Source: Spirochaetota bacterium | GTDB lineage: Bacteria > Spirochaetota > Spirochaetia > Treponematales > Rectinemataceae | Direction of reading: 5' to 3' | NCBI GenBank assembly: GCA_029265255.1 | Contig: JAJUJQ010000003.1 | Location: forward strand, 62,001 to 126,000 | DNA length: 64,000 bases | Shown here: positions 54,198 to 63,627 of the stretch, piece by piece | Numbering within the stretch: position 1 is the first letter of the stretch | Layout of the letters: every line of letters begins with the position of its first letter | Notes under the pieces: model-generated | What the model saw: the letters and a program-made list of their open reading frames with translations, nothing else | Databases searched by the model: none | Told to the model about the DNA's origin: nothing | Program-made: the position numbers and the translations under genes

Positions 54198-55913
54198 ATG
54201 GCAGATGAGCGGGCCGGCATGGACTGGCGCGGGCGACATCGTATGACCAGGGATGGACATGCGAGCGAGTATCGAGCCGGCGCCTTGTATTCAATCGCCC
54301 TTTTCATGACGCTGTTCTCAATCCTGCCGCTCCTCTCCTTCGGATGGAACGCCATCGCTCGCTCTCCTGCGGAAGGTATCCTGAAGGGGCTGCAGACTCT
54401 CTTTGCTCGCGATTCTTTTACCTCGGCACTTCGTGTACTCGGTTTTACTTTAATTCAGGCGCTCGTCAGCACCGGGCTCGCGGTACTGGTCGGGCTGCCT
54501 GGAGCCTGGTTGACCGCTCGCTTCAGATTTCCAGGAAGGAGACTGCTTCGCGCGCTTGCCGCGATTCCCTTTAGTATGCCGCCTATTCTCGTCGTCCTGG
54601 CTTTTATTCTCTTTTATGGCAAGCAAGGGGCCTTTCATTGGCTTCGAACTGTAATTTCTGGTCGGGATGTCGAATACCGCGGTTTCCTATACAGTTTCGC
54701 CGGCCTCGTGTTCGTGCATGCATTCTACAATTTTCCTGTCGTGATCCATCAGGTAGGAGCCATATGGGAGCGAATTCCGCGTTCGCGAGAAGAAGCGGCA
54801 CGAACACTGGGTGCAGGCAAGCTCCGCGCGTTTATCACTGGCACTCTCCCCTGGCTGCTTCCAGCAATCGGGCAGGCAGCGGGTATCATTTTCCTGTATT
54901 GCTTTTTCAGCTTCACCATCGTTTTGGTATTCGGAGGCAGATACAGCTCAACGCTCGAGGTGGAGATCTATAGAGCTCTGCGGTACCAGGCCGATTATCG
55001 AACAGTATCGCTTTACGCATTGATGGAAACAGTCGTGGCAGCTGGTTCGCTCTGGTTTATGCAGCGCATGTCTAAAACAGCCCATCCCATCACGAGGGAT
55101 TTTGGGCAATCAGGTGAACTCCGCAAGCCGATTGGACTTATCTCATGGATTATTGCGCTTTATTCGGTGCTGATACTGATCTTCTTCATCGGACCGCTCA
55201 TATCGATAGCCGTTGAAGCCTTCAGGGTACCTCTGTCCATGGCAGGAAGGGAGATTGTCAGCGTAGGCAACTTTAGCAAGCTGACCCGAGGGTTTCAGGC
55301 TCCGCTTCTTCCTGCGATCTTCACTACGCTTGCCGTGAGTGGCAGTGCTGCGCTGCTTGCGACAACAGCAGGGCTCGCTTCCGCAATTTTTTCACTATGG
55401 TCCATCCGTTCTGGAAGAGGAATCCAGATGAGGCATTGGCTTCACGCGCTCCAGTGGGCTCCCATGGCTGTATCGCCAGCGATATTCGCATACGGCTGGC
55501 TTTTTTTAAGCCCCTCCGGCGCTCTCCGGTTCCCTTTGATTGCCGCTCAAGCTCTTATTGCCTGGCCTTTTGTTGCGCGTTCGATCAGCGCGTCGCTTCA
55601 AGCGCTCGATCCACGAATACATGAGGCAGCTAGAACCCTCGGAGCGTCTCCTCTCAAGGCATTCATGAGTGTGGAGTTGCGTACGGTTGCCCCTTCTGTC
55701 GCGTCTGCTGCAGCATTTGCCTTTTCTATCACCGCAGGGGATGTCAACGTTCCGCTGATGCTTGGGTTGGGAGAGGTTGAGACGCTCCCTTTGCTCTTGT
55801 ATCGTCTTGTCGCTGCATATCGCTTCAATGAAGCGTGCGCTGTTGGCTTCATCCTGGCCATGATGACTGGATTGGTGTTTTTCCTGAAAGAGAAGGTGCT
55901 CGATGTCATTTGA
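54198..55913 (+). CDS. thiP: Thiamine ABC transporter permease
   Basis: A 571-residue fused permease with two six-helix-like halves. Each has the binding-protein-dependent transport motif (EEAARTLGAGKLRAF near residue 190 and EAARTLGASPLKAF near residue 480), which contacts the ATPase. The fused form is that of ThiP. The start at 54198 (MADERAGMD) is taken; ATG 54243 is possible. It overlaps thiQ by 11 nt. Confidence 0.92.
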   Translation: MADERAGMDWRGRHRMTRDGHASEYRAGALYSIALFMTLFSILPLLSFGWNAIARSPAEGILKGLQTLFARDSFTSALRVLGFTLIQALVSTGLAVLVGLPGAWLTARFRFPGRRLLRALAAIPFSMPPILVVLAFILFYGKQGAFHWLRTVISGRDVEYRGFLYSFAGLVFVHAFYNFPVVIHQVGAIWERIPRSREEAARTLGAGKLRAFITGTLPWLLPAIGQAAGIIFLYCFFSFTIVLVFGGRYSSTLEVEIYRALRYQADYRTVSLYALMETVVAAGSLWFMQRMSKTAHPITRDFGQSGELRKPIGLISWIIALYSVLILIFFIGPLISIAVEAFRVPLSMAGREIVSVGNFSKLTRGFQAPLLPAIFTTLAVSGSAALLATTAGLASAIFSLWSIRSGRGIQMRHWLHALQWAPMAVSPAIFAYGWLFLSPSGALRFPLIAAQALIAWPFVARSISASLQALDPRIHEAARTLGASPLKAFMSVELRTVAPSVASAAAFAFSITAGDVNVPLMLGLGEVETLPLLLYRLVAAYRFNEACAVGFILAMMTGLVFFLKEKVLDVI

Positions 55914-57033
55914 GGTACGCGGCTTGCGTTTGAAACGCGGCAACTTTCTACTCAATCTTGATTTTTGTATTTCCAGCGGCAAGCTGCTGGTACTGCTGGG
56001 TCCTTCGGGCTGCGGAAAGACTACCCTACTGCGGGCTATCGCAGGCCTTGAGCCGCTCGATGCGGGCGAAATTGTACTTGATGGAAACCGGATTGATACA
56101 CTTCCTGTCGAGAAACGGCGAATTGGCTTCGTCTTCCAGGACCTCGCCCTGTTTGAACAGCTAACGGTTAAGAATAATATTGCCTACAGCCTCGTGTTGC
56201 GCCATGAGACTAAAAACGTGATCGATAGCAGAATCGATACCCTAGCAAAGCGCTTTCGCATTGAACATTTGCTCGAGCGCTACCCTTCTGCTTTGTCGGG
56301 AGGAGAGCGGCAGCGGGTTGCTCTTGCCCGCGTGATCGCGTCCAACCCTGCACTGGTGCTGCTCGACGAACCGCTTTCTGCCCTGGATGCCCCCTTGCGA
56401 AAAGAGATGCGCCGCTTTCTGCGCATGCAGCTCTCCGAACAGGGCATAACAGCGATCCATGTGACACACGATGCCGAGGAAGCGGCTGATCTGGCAGATG
56501 AGCTGATTGTCATGCGAGAGGGATTGATGCTTCAGCAAGGCACCGTTGCGGAGCTGAGCGACAGTCCTGCTACTGGATGGATTGCTCGATTTTTGAATAC
56601 AGGACTGGTTGTTGAGGTGTCCAGCGTCAGAATATCTGCTTGCTTCGCGGTGGCAGAAACTCCCTTCGGGCCAATATGGTGTCGGACAGAGTCGCGCGAT
56701 GCCGCACAGATGCTGAATGAAAAGCTCTGCGTTCATATTCCCTATTCAGCGATGGTAGTGACGAATTTCTCAGAACATCTTCCTGCATCGGATGCTTCCA
56801 ATCACACGCACCTACTCTATGCTCGAGTCCTTCATATTGTATGCTCATCGTCGCACGGGACCAGATTGATGCTTGCGCTGATGCCCGCCGAAAGAGATTC
56901 AAGCGAGACTCTGCCATTTGAGATGACCATCCCGTATCAAAGCTGGTTATTCGGCTATAGCGGGTCGAATCCACGTTTTGCCTGTATTCACTATGATGCG
57001 GAGCGCTGTTCTCTGTTGCCGAAGGATCGCTGA
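55903..57033 (+). CDS. thiQ: Thiamine ABC transporter ATP-binding protein
   Basis: A 376-residue ATPase: Walker A GPSGCGKTT (33-41), Q-loop FVFQD, signature LSGGERQRVALARV, Walker B LVLLDEPLSALDAP and His-loop VTHDAEEA. Ordinary ThiQ has about 230 residues; here an extra C-terminal domain of about 140 residues follows, resembling the TOBE regulatory domains of MalK/PotA-like ATPases. It is the last gene of the transporter operon. Thiamine as substrate rests on the riboswitch and neighbours. Confidence 0.9.
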   Translation: MSFEVRGLRLKRGNFLLNLDFCISSGKLLVLLGPSGCGKTTLLRAIAGLEPLDAGEIVLDGNRIDTLPVEKRRIGFVFQDLALFEQLTVKNNIAYSLVLRHETKNVIDSRIDTLAKRFRIEHLLERYPSALSGGERQRVALARVIASNPALVLLDEPLSALDAPLRKEMRRFLRMQLSEQGITAIHVTHDAEEAADLADELIVMREGLMLQQGTVAELSDSPATGWIARFLNTGLVVEVSSVRISACFAVAETPFGPIWCRTESRDAAQMLNEKLCVHIPYSAMVVTNFSEHLPASDASNHTHLLYARVLHIVCSSSHGTRLMLALMPAERDSSETLPFEMTIPYQSWLFGYSGSNPRFACIHYDAERCSLLPKDR

Positions 57034-57038
57034 AGCAT

Positions 57039-57581
57039 TCAGGAGATGTAGTATACAGCACGAAGATAATCTTCGATCAACTTCTGGATTATTCGAGCGC
57101 TTTCTGTGGGCGAGACAGCTTTTAACCAACGATAGCGTACCTGCGCAACCTCGCGATACAGAGGCGTTCGTTCTTGATACTTCACCGCGAGCGCATTCTG
57201 CCAGTCCTGCCCCGCAAGCAGGGGACGCATGGAGCGCTCGGACAGGGAAAGACGGCGAATAAGCTCATCAAGAGGGACATCGAGCCATACCACCACATAG
57301 TTGGTGCGCAGCAGAGTTCGGTTTTCTGGATCCAGTACCACTCCTCCACCGCAGGAAAGTACCTGAGACTGTGCGCTCCCTGCGATGGAAGAAAGCATAT
57401 CGTGTTCTAAGGCTCTGAATCCTTCCTCTCCCCTATTATGAAATATGTTCGATATTGAGAGCCCGTTTGCCGATTCGATCAACCGGTCAAGATCAAAGAA
57501 CGGCAGATGAAATCTTTCAGCCAGACATCGGCCGATTTCGGTTTTTCCAGACCCCATCATCCCTATCAGCGCAATTTTCAT
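57039..57581 (-). CDS. aroK: Shikimate kinase
   Basis: A 180-residue kinase of the chorismate pathway from ATG 57581, with AGGAA upstream. P-loop GMMGSGKT (residues 7-14), then FFDLDRLIE (Asp for shikimate), FRALE and the GGG segment SCGGGVVLDPENRTLL are canonical. A lid region with RPLL follows. The stop faces thiQ with a 5-nt gap (convergent). Confidence 0.95.
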   Translation of the reverse strand: MKIALIGMMGSGKTEIGRCLAERFHLPFFDLDRLIESANGLSISNIFHNRGEEGFRALEHDMLSSIAGSAQSQVLSCGGGVVLDPENRTLLRTNYVVVWLDVPLDELIRRLSLSERSMRPLLAGQDWQNALAVKYQERTPLYREVAQVRYRWLKAVSPTESARIIQKLIEDYLRAVYYIS

Positions 57582-57659
57582 GCAATTCCTGCCATACCAC
57601 ATCCCTGCTTGTTCAACGGTGCCTCTGACTGGTGTGTGATCCACAGTTTCACTGCAGCT

Positions 57660-58655
57660 CTAGCCTATAACATCCTCAAATACGCGCAGCCAGTTTCCTC
57701 CAAGGATTCTGCATGCGTCTGTATGGTGATAGCCATGGTTGACCAGCGCTTCGTATAGCAGGGGAAATTCCGCCGCGTTTCTTATCGCCGCTGCATTCGA
57801 CTGCACATATCCGTCAAAATCGGATCCTATCGCGCACGTCTCAATACCCCCTTTATCCACAATATGATCGATATGGGCAAGCAGTGCATCGATGCTGCAC
57901 TCGTCGGGGTTCTTCGAAATAAAATATGGCACAAAGACGCAGCCAATTGCTCCCCCATGATCTGCGATCGTCCTGATCTGTCGATCGGTCAGATTGCGGG
58001 GGTGAGGGCATATTTCAAAGGAATTCGAATGCGACGCAATGAACGGCCCGCGGGTGAGCGCGGCGACCTCATCAAAACCTTCTTTGCCCAGGTGAGAGAC
58101 ATCAATGATCATGCCAATATCCTGAATTTTCTCGACAAGTTCTCTGCCAAGACGAGTCAGGCCGTCCTCTCCTTCACCCTTAAGTCCCCTGCCGAACGCA
58201 TTGCGTCGATTCCATGTGATTCCCAGCATTCGTACTCCCCGCGCGTAAAACGCGTCCAGGGTATCAAGCGAACCTTCGAGGGCTTCGGCTCCCTCGATAG
58301 ATAGCAGCGCGCTGGTCTGGCCTTTCTGCCACGCAGCGCGGATGTCTGATACGGATCGAGCCGGTACGAATTGACCGTTCGAGGCGGCGACCAATGAATC
58401 GAATATATCGATCATATGGGAGGCTTCTTCAAACGCATGAGCACACTGATCGTCTTCAAGAAAAAGTGCCATGACCTGACAGGCTACTCTCCCCTGCTTC
58501 AGTTTCGGCAAATTGATCGGAGCGAGTGGTTTGTCCGAAAAGAAGTCGTGCGGCTGTATATCCGTTATCCGGCCCTCAATACTTCTGCCCGATAGTACCA
58601 TAAGGGTGTCGCAGTGAGCGTCGATTACAAAGTATTCACTGTCATGTTCAGTCAT
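57660..58655 (-). CDS. Membrane dipeptidase-like peptidase (M19)
   Basis: A zinc dipeptidase of the renal dipeptidase family, 331 residues. Zinc ligands are visible in DAHCDTL (HxD) and SIEGAEAL (Glu), with later His in DVSHLG and ASHSNSF, and GSDFDGYV near the end. It should cleave dipeptides. There is no signal peptide, so it is probably cytoplasmic. It lies 42 nt after uvrB on the same strand. Confidence 0.93.
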   Translation of the reverse strand: MTEHDSEYFVIDAHCDTLMVLSGRSIEGRITDIQPHDFFSDKPLAPINLPKLKQGRVACQVMALFLEDDQCAHAFEEASHMIDIFDSLVAASNGQFVPARSVSDIRAAWQKGQTSALLSIEGAEALEGSLDTLDAFYARGVRMLGITWNRRNAFGRGLKGEGEDGLTRLGRELVEKIQDIGMIIDVSHLGKEGFDEVAALTRGPFIASHSNSFEICPHPRNLTDRQIRTIADHGGAIGCVFVPYFISKNPDECSIDALLAHIDHIVDKGGIETCAIGSDFDGYVQSNAAAIRNAAEFPLLYEALVNHGYHHTDACRILGGNWLRVFEDVIG

Positions 58656-58697
58656 AATGATTCCTTTTTGCGCAAAGAGTTATGGATATCTGTGCGT

Positions 58698-60680
58698 TCA
58701 TTCTCCTTTGATGCGTGCAATTTCGTCTCTGATGAGCGCCGCCTGTTCGAATTCGAGATTCCTGGCATGTTCAAACATGAGTTTTTCCAGTTCCTTGATG
58801 AGCGCTTTGCGCTGCTGTGGGATCAGCACATTGTAGGTTCTTTTGAGCAGCTGGATCTCGTCGAGCGAGGCTTCAGCCTTTTCTTCATGATGTCGCTGAA
58901 GGATATCCTGTATCTGTTTGCGTATCGTCTGAGGTGTTATTCCGTGTTCCTCGTTGTATTTCAGCTGGATGGCACGGCGCCTTTCTGTTTCGGCGATGGC
59001 GGTACGCATCGCTTCGCTCATGTGATCAGCGTACATGACTACAAGGCCGGCGGCATTGCGTGCGGCTCTGCCGATGATCTGAATCAAGCTGGTTGCGGAT
59101 CTGAGGAATCCGATTTTATCGGCATCAAGAATGGCTATGAATGAGACCTCCGGCAAGTCGATACCCTCTCTCAAGAGGTTGATTCCCACTAGCACATCGA
59201 ATTCGCCAGCACGCAACTGAGTTAGTATCTCGACGCGTTCGATCGTTTCTACTTCCGAGTGGATATAGCGGACTCGAAGGCCTAATTCACTGAGATAGTC
59301 GGTCAATTCTTCCGCCATTTTCTTGGTCAGCGTAATGATGAGACTTCGTTCACCCCGTGATGCCCTTTCTCGAACACGTGTATAGATATCCTCCATCTGG
59401 CCTTCGGTTGGGCGAACAAGTACTTCGGGGTCAACAAGTCCAGTCGGACGGATGACCTGTTCCGCAATAACATTAGACCGCGTGAGTTCGGTTTCTCCGG
59501 GAGTGGCGGATACATAGACGGTCTGGCTGGTAATCGATTCGAATTCGTCAATAGTAAGGGGGCGATTGTCCAGCGCACAGGGGAGTCTAAAACCATAATC
59601 TACTAGAGAAAGTTTGCGGCTTCTGTCCCCAGCGTACATGGCGCCTATCTGAGGGAGCGTTACGTGTGACTCGTCGATAAAGGTGATGAAGTCGCGAGGA
59701 AAGTAGTCGAGAAGAACACCGGGCCTTTCGCCCGGCTTGCGGCCCGAAAGCGGCGCTGAGTAATTTTCTATCCCACTGCAGTATCCAATCTCTTCCAGCA
59801 TCTCGATATCATATTCGGTGCGGGCCTTGATACGTTCTGCTTCAAGATGCCTTCCCTGTGAAAGAAAATATTCATAACGTTCTTTCAGTTCCTGCCGGAT
59901 TCGCGATACAGCCCGCTGAACCATGTCTTCCGGCATGACAAAATGCTTCGCAGGGTATACGACTGCTTCTTCGAGATCCTCCCGCGACTCTCCGGTAAGT
60001 GGGTTGAATTTGCGGATACGTACGATCGTATCAAAGTCGAGTTCGATGCGATACGCTTCTTCAAGATAGGCAGGGAAGATTTCCAATACATCCCCGCGGA
60101 TTCTGAATCGTCCACGTTCCAGGAATGCATCGTTGCGCTCATATTGAAGGCTCACAAGAACCTTGCGTACTTCATCAAGGTCGATGCGGCTCCCCTTATC
60201 CAGATAGAGCCTCATATCACGATACAGGTCAGGAGACCCCAGTCCGTAGATACAGGAAACGGTGGCAACAATGACCACATCGCGGCGCTCCATCAATGAT
60301 GCGGTGGCCGCGAGCCTCATGCGGTCGATTTCCTCATTGATGTCCGAATCTTTCTCGATATAGAGATCCTTGGAAGGGACATATGCTTCTGGCTGATAGT
60401 AATCGTAGTACGAGACAAAATATTCCACTGCATTATTAGGAAAGAACCCTTTGAATTCTCGATACAGCTGGGCAGAGAGTGTCTTGTTGTGCGAAATGAC
60501 GAGCGCTGGTTTCTGCACCGCCTCGATGACTTTCGCCATTGTATAGGTCTTGCCTGAGCCGGTGACTCCCTTGAGCGTCACATATCTGTCTCCGTTCTGC
60601 AGGGCTTGCACGATTGCCTTAATGGCGTTTCCCTGATCTCCGCTCGGTTCATATGGAGCAACGACTCTGAATGGTTTCAC
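58698..60680 (-). CDS. uvrB: UvrABC system protein B
   Basis: Nucleotide excision repair helicase-like subunit, 660 residues. Walker A GVTGSGKT is near residue 40, and the beta-hairpin that clamps DNA is in YYDYYQPEAYVPSKDLYIEKDSD. Helicase motifs DESHVTLPQ and QIIGRAARN follow, and the C-terminal UVR domain (LEKLMFEHARNLEFEQAALIRDEI) binds UvrC. It overlaps the HtrA gene by 4 nt at its start. Confidence 0.98.
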   Translation of the reverse strand: MKPFRVVAPYEPSGDQGNAIKAIVQALQNGDRYVTLKGVTGSGKTYTMAKVIEAVQKPALVISHNKTLSAQLYREFKGFFPNNAVEYFVSYYDYYQPEAYVPSKDLYIEKDSDINEEIDRMRLAATASLMERRDVVIVATVSCIYGLGSPDLYRDMRLYLDKGSRIDLDEVRKVLVSLQYERNDAFLERGRFRIRGDVLEIFPAYLEEAYRIELDFDTIVRIRKFNPLTGESREDLEEAVVYPAKHFVMPEDMVQRAVSRIRQELKERYEYFLSQGRHLEAERIKARTEYDIEMLEEIGYCSGIENYSAPLSGRKPGERPGVLLDYFPRDFITFIDESHVTLPQIGAMYAGDRSRKLSLVDYGFRLPCALDNRPLTIDEFESITSQTVYVSATPGETELTRSNVIAEQVIRPTGLVDPEVLVRPTEGQMEDIYTRVRERASRGERSLIITLTKKMAEELTDYLSELGLRVRYIHSEVETIERVEILTQLRAGEFDVLVGINLLREGIDLPEVSFIAILDADKIGFLRSATSLIQIIGRAARNAAGLVVMYADHMSEAMRTAIAETERRRAIQLKYNEEHGITPQTIRKQIQDILQRHHEEKAEASLDEIQLLKRTYNVLIPQQRKALIKELEKLMFEHARNLEFEQAALIRDEIARIKGE

Positions 60681-61918
60681 CGTGTCCTCTCCGAAAGAGT
60701 GACTATAGCGCTCATTCTTTTATCACCCCTGTAGAATTCAACCGTAATCTTCTGGCCGGGGCTCGTGTCCTCAAGCGCAGAATAGAGCTGGGCAATACTG
60801 GTGACAGGCTTACCATCGATACTGATGACAATATCACCACCAATATAGAAGATGGACGATCCGTATCGAACCGCTTGGGTTCCACCTTTAAGACCGGCTT
60901 TTTCCGCATTGCTCCCCGCGGCTACGGTTGAGATAAGCAGTCCATTTTCCACTGGTGCTCCTTTGCCCGACTGGCGCAGGTACTCAACCAGGTCTGGGAA
61001 GAGCTGTATTGCCTGCATGTCGATCCATCCCCGGCGTACTCTGCCTTCCTTGATGAGCTGCGGCACAATTCGAACTGCGGTATCCACAGGAATAGCGAAG
61101 CCTATGCCGACCGAGCCGCCGGATGGCGAATAGATCATTGTGTTGATTCCGATCATCTCCCCTCTCATATTGAATAGCGGACCGCCAGAATTCCCCGGGT
61201 TGATCGATGCATCTGTCTGGATCATATTTTGAAGAATCGTCTTGCTGTCTTTCTGGATAGGGCGCCCAAGCCCGGATACGATCCCCGTAGTAAGTGTTCG
61301 CTCGAGACCGAAGGGGTTTCCAATAGCAAGCACTTTCTGCCCTACCTTGAGATTTCTCGCGGTTCCGAAGGGAATAGGTTTGAGCTTCTTTCCTTGTTCT
61401 GGAGTGAATTTTATAACCGCCAGATCGCTCTCTGGATCTGTGCCGACAGGTCTTGCTTCATAGCGGCTTCCGTCTGCAAGATTCACATAGAGCTTATAGG
61501 CGTTCTCCACTACATGATTGTTTGTCAGCACGTACCCGCGTTCATCGATGATGGAACCTGAACCCGAACCACCACTCTGGGGCACAGGATCAAGAAACCA
61601 ATTGATACCAATCACTTCTGTCGTGATGTTGACAACTGATTCGTTGTACTTTTCATAGATGGAGATGTTTTGCAATTCTTCGGCTGTGTAGGTGTCAGAT
61701 GAGATGGGAATCGCGAGGGATGTCGCCACTGAGTTTAAGCCAGGAGAACCTACCGCTGCGGACGGCGCTGGTGCCGAGCCGTTCCCGATCTGCATGACGA
61801 CTGGCTGTCCGCCAGCCTTTTTTGCGGTCGTGAGAATGACAGCGGTCATACAGAGCGCAGTCACTGCGACTGCGATGGAGACAGCAAGAATAATCTGGGT
61901 TTTTGAATACAATCTCAT
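60677..61918 (-). CDS. HtrA/DegP-type serine protease
   Basis: A 413-residue periplasmic protease with an N-terminal membrane anchor (about residues 8-30), a trypsin-like domain and one PDZ domain. The catalytic triad is His135 (NNHVVE), Asp165 (ESDLAVI) and Ser244 (GNSGGP). The PDZ domain starts near residue 310 (VENGLLISTVAAGSNAEKAGL). One PDZ domain points to the DegS/HtrA subtype. It overlaps uvrB by 4 nt. Confidence 0.95.
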   Translation of the reverse strand: MRLYSKTQIILAVSIAVAVTALCMTAVILTTAKKAGGQPVVMQIGNGSAPAPSAAVGSPGLNSVATSLAIPISSDTYTAEELQNISIYEKYNESVVNITTEVIGINWFLDPVPQSGGSGSGSIIDERGYVLTNNHVVENAYKLYVNLADGSRYEARPVGTDPESDLAVIKFTPEQGKKLKPIPFGTARNLKVGQKVLAIGNPFGLERTLTTGIVSGLGRPIQKDSKTILQNMIQTDASINPGNSGGPLFNMRGEMIGINTMIYSPSGGSVGIGFAIPVDTAVRIVPQLIKEGRVRRGWIDMQAIQLFPDLVEYLRQSGKGAPVENGLLISTVAAGSNAEKAGLKGGTQAVRYGSSIFYIGGDIVISIDGKPVTSIAQLYSALEDTSPGQKITVEFYRGDKRMSAIVTLSERTR

Positions 61919-61970
61919 ATGATATTGCTCCGTTTATTCCCACGTTGTCTTTTGGATATATGCATGCGGT

Positions 61971-62492
61971 TTACACAAAGGTCAATTTGCCCTGCGCTGC
62001 CTCTTCTTGTCTGGCAAGCATGAATAAAAAATCCGACAACCTGTTGAGAACTCTGAGTAACACAGGGGATACCTGTTCTGAACGGGAAAGAGCGACGACA
62101 CGGCGCTCAGCTCTCCGGGCGATCGTTCGAGCGATATCGAGCGCCGCAGATCCGCTGGTCATGCCAGGTACGACAAATCCTTTCAGCACGATATGTGATT
62201 CGATTCTCGCTGTCTTTTCCTCAATGGTACGTTCGTCGTCCTCAGTTATCGACCTGTCGAATGGGGTGCCCAGTGAGGCCAGCTCTCCGGCTACCCTGAA
62301 CAGCAATCGCTGGATGTAATCGATGTCGTACAGCACATCGTCTTGGAAGCATAGATGACGCGCCATGCCAAGCGCGGAAGACAGTTCATCGATAGTACCA
62401 TAGGCTTCGACACGCAGAGAATCCTTGCCAATGCGCTCCCCGGACCAAAGGCCGGTTGTACCGTCATCGCCGGTTTTTGTTACGATACTCAT
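61971..62492 (-). CDS. Cob(I)alamin adenosyltransferase, PduO type
   Basis: It makes adenosylcobalamin from cob(I)alamin and ATP. The start at 62492 (MSIVTKTGDDGTTGLWSGERIGKD) is family-based; the ribosome site is weak. 173 residues. VEAYGTIDELSSALG and the helical part with ARTIARRAERRVVALS, LLRVLNRLSDFLFMLAR are the PduO signatures. No cobalamin pathway genes are close. Confidence 0.93.
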   Translation of the reverse strand: MSIVTKTGDDGTTGLWSGERIGKDSLRVEAYGTIDELSSALGMARHLCFQDDVLYDIDYIQRLLFRVAGELASLGTPFDRSITEDDERTIEEKTARIESHIVLKGFVVPGMTSGSAALDIARTIARRAERRVVALSRSEQVSPVLLRVLNRLSDFLFMLARQEEAAQGKLTFV

Positions 62493-62612
62493 ATGACAAA
62501 AGTACTGAGTATATGACCCCGTATCAAGAAGGAAGCACTGATTCAAGGTAGCGAACACGGAAAATTCTCTGTTATTATTCTAGGTTGGCAATACCGAAGG
62601 AGAATCTTCAGG

Positions 62613-63581
62613 ATGGCTCAGAACCATTTCATTGCCGAGGATGTCTGTCGATACTTCGAGGTTCCAAGAACCTCGATTTCGGAATGTATCATTTTTCCTG
62701 AGGTATCAGAGGAAATGCGCCAGTTCTATGGGCGTCATATCGAGGAAGGATGGCGCCGCTATGGACCAATGCTGTATCGCATGCGCTGTCCGGGATGCAG
62801 GCTCTGCATACCGTTGAGGATCAATGCCGACATTATAAAACCAAGCCCATCGCTTAATAGAATTCTGGCGCGCAATAGAGATCTTGTAGTAACGCGCGTT
62901 CCTGCAACATTCAATAGTTTGCACTATGCGCTCTGGGTAGAATATTCACAATGGAAGCATGGGCTCAATCGCGAGGAGCTATCCGAGGAGAGCTACCGCC
63001 GCTTCCTTAGCTCGTGGAGTGTTCTATTCGAGTATCGCGTGTCAGGATCGCTGTGCGCTATCAGCATTATCGACCCTTTGGAGAATGGGCTGTCTTCAGT
63101 CTATTTTTTCTTCTCTCCCCAAGAGGCACGGCGCAGCCTCGGCTTTCTCTCGATACTAGTCGAGGCCGCGATCGCCGCAGCGCTTGAGCTAAGTCAATTC
63201 AATCAACTTGAGGTTCAAAAAGTTGCTGAATGGTATCACACTGATTCAAGCGCTTGCTGCCGCTCGCCAATGGATGCTTCAAAAAGCATGCCATGCGAGA
63301 GGGGTTGGTACTATCTGGGATTCTGGATTCCTTATGCCAGGACTATGGACTATAAGGCACGGATTGCTCCATTCGAATTGGCCCTCCCTGTGTGCGAAGA
63401 GTCTGGTCCCTACAAAACAGATGAGACCGCTCGCCGCATGGAGGCAGCCAGATATCAATGGCTTGAATTCCAGAACAAGGAAGACGCAATCCGCTATCTG
63501 ATCGGCTTGAAATGGCCTGGCATTGAAAGACAGCTTCACCCAGGTTCTCTCCCTCACGTTGACTATTCCACGTACTCATGA
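62613..63581 (+). CDS. Arginyl/leucyl-tRNA-protein transferase family protein
   Basis: A 322-residue protein of the Ate1/Bpt group, which adds an amino acid from aminoacyl-tRNA to protein N-termini (N-end rule). CPGCRLCIPLRI (59-70) with its N-terminal Cys pattern and a C-terminal YYLGFWIPYARTMDYKARIAPFEL are diagnostic. The normal bacterial protein is about 235-250 residues. Here roughly 35 residues (195-229) are inserted just before YYLGFW, and the C-terminal tail is longer. The amino acid transferred is not predictable. Confidence 0.87.
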   Translation: MAQNHFIAEDVCRYFEVPRTSISECIIFPEVSEEMRQFYGRHIEEGWRRYGPMLYRMRCPGCRLCIPLRINADIIKPSPSLNRILARNRDLVVTRVPATFNSLHYALWVEYSQWKHGLNREELSEESYRRFLSSWSVLFEYRVSGSLCAISIIDPLENGLSSVYFFFSPQEARRSLGFLSILVEAAIAAALELSQFNQLEVQKVAEWYHTDSSACCRSPMDASKSMPCERGWYYLGFWIPYARTMDYKARIAPFELALPVCEESGPYKTDETARRMEAARYQWLEFQNKEDAIRYLIGLKWPGIERQLHPGSLPHVDYSTYS

Positions 63582-63627
63582 TAGCTTATCCGGGAATTTC
63601 ACGATGTTTCCGAAAGAAAGGAACACT

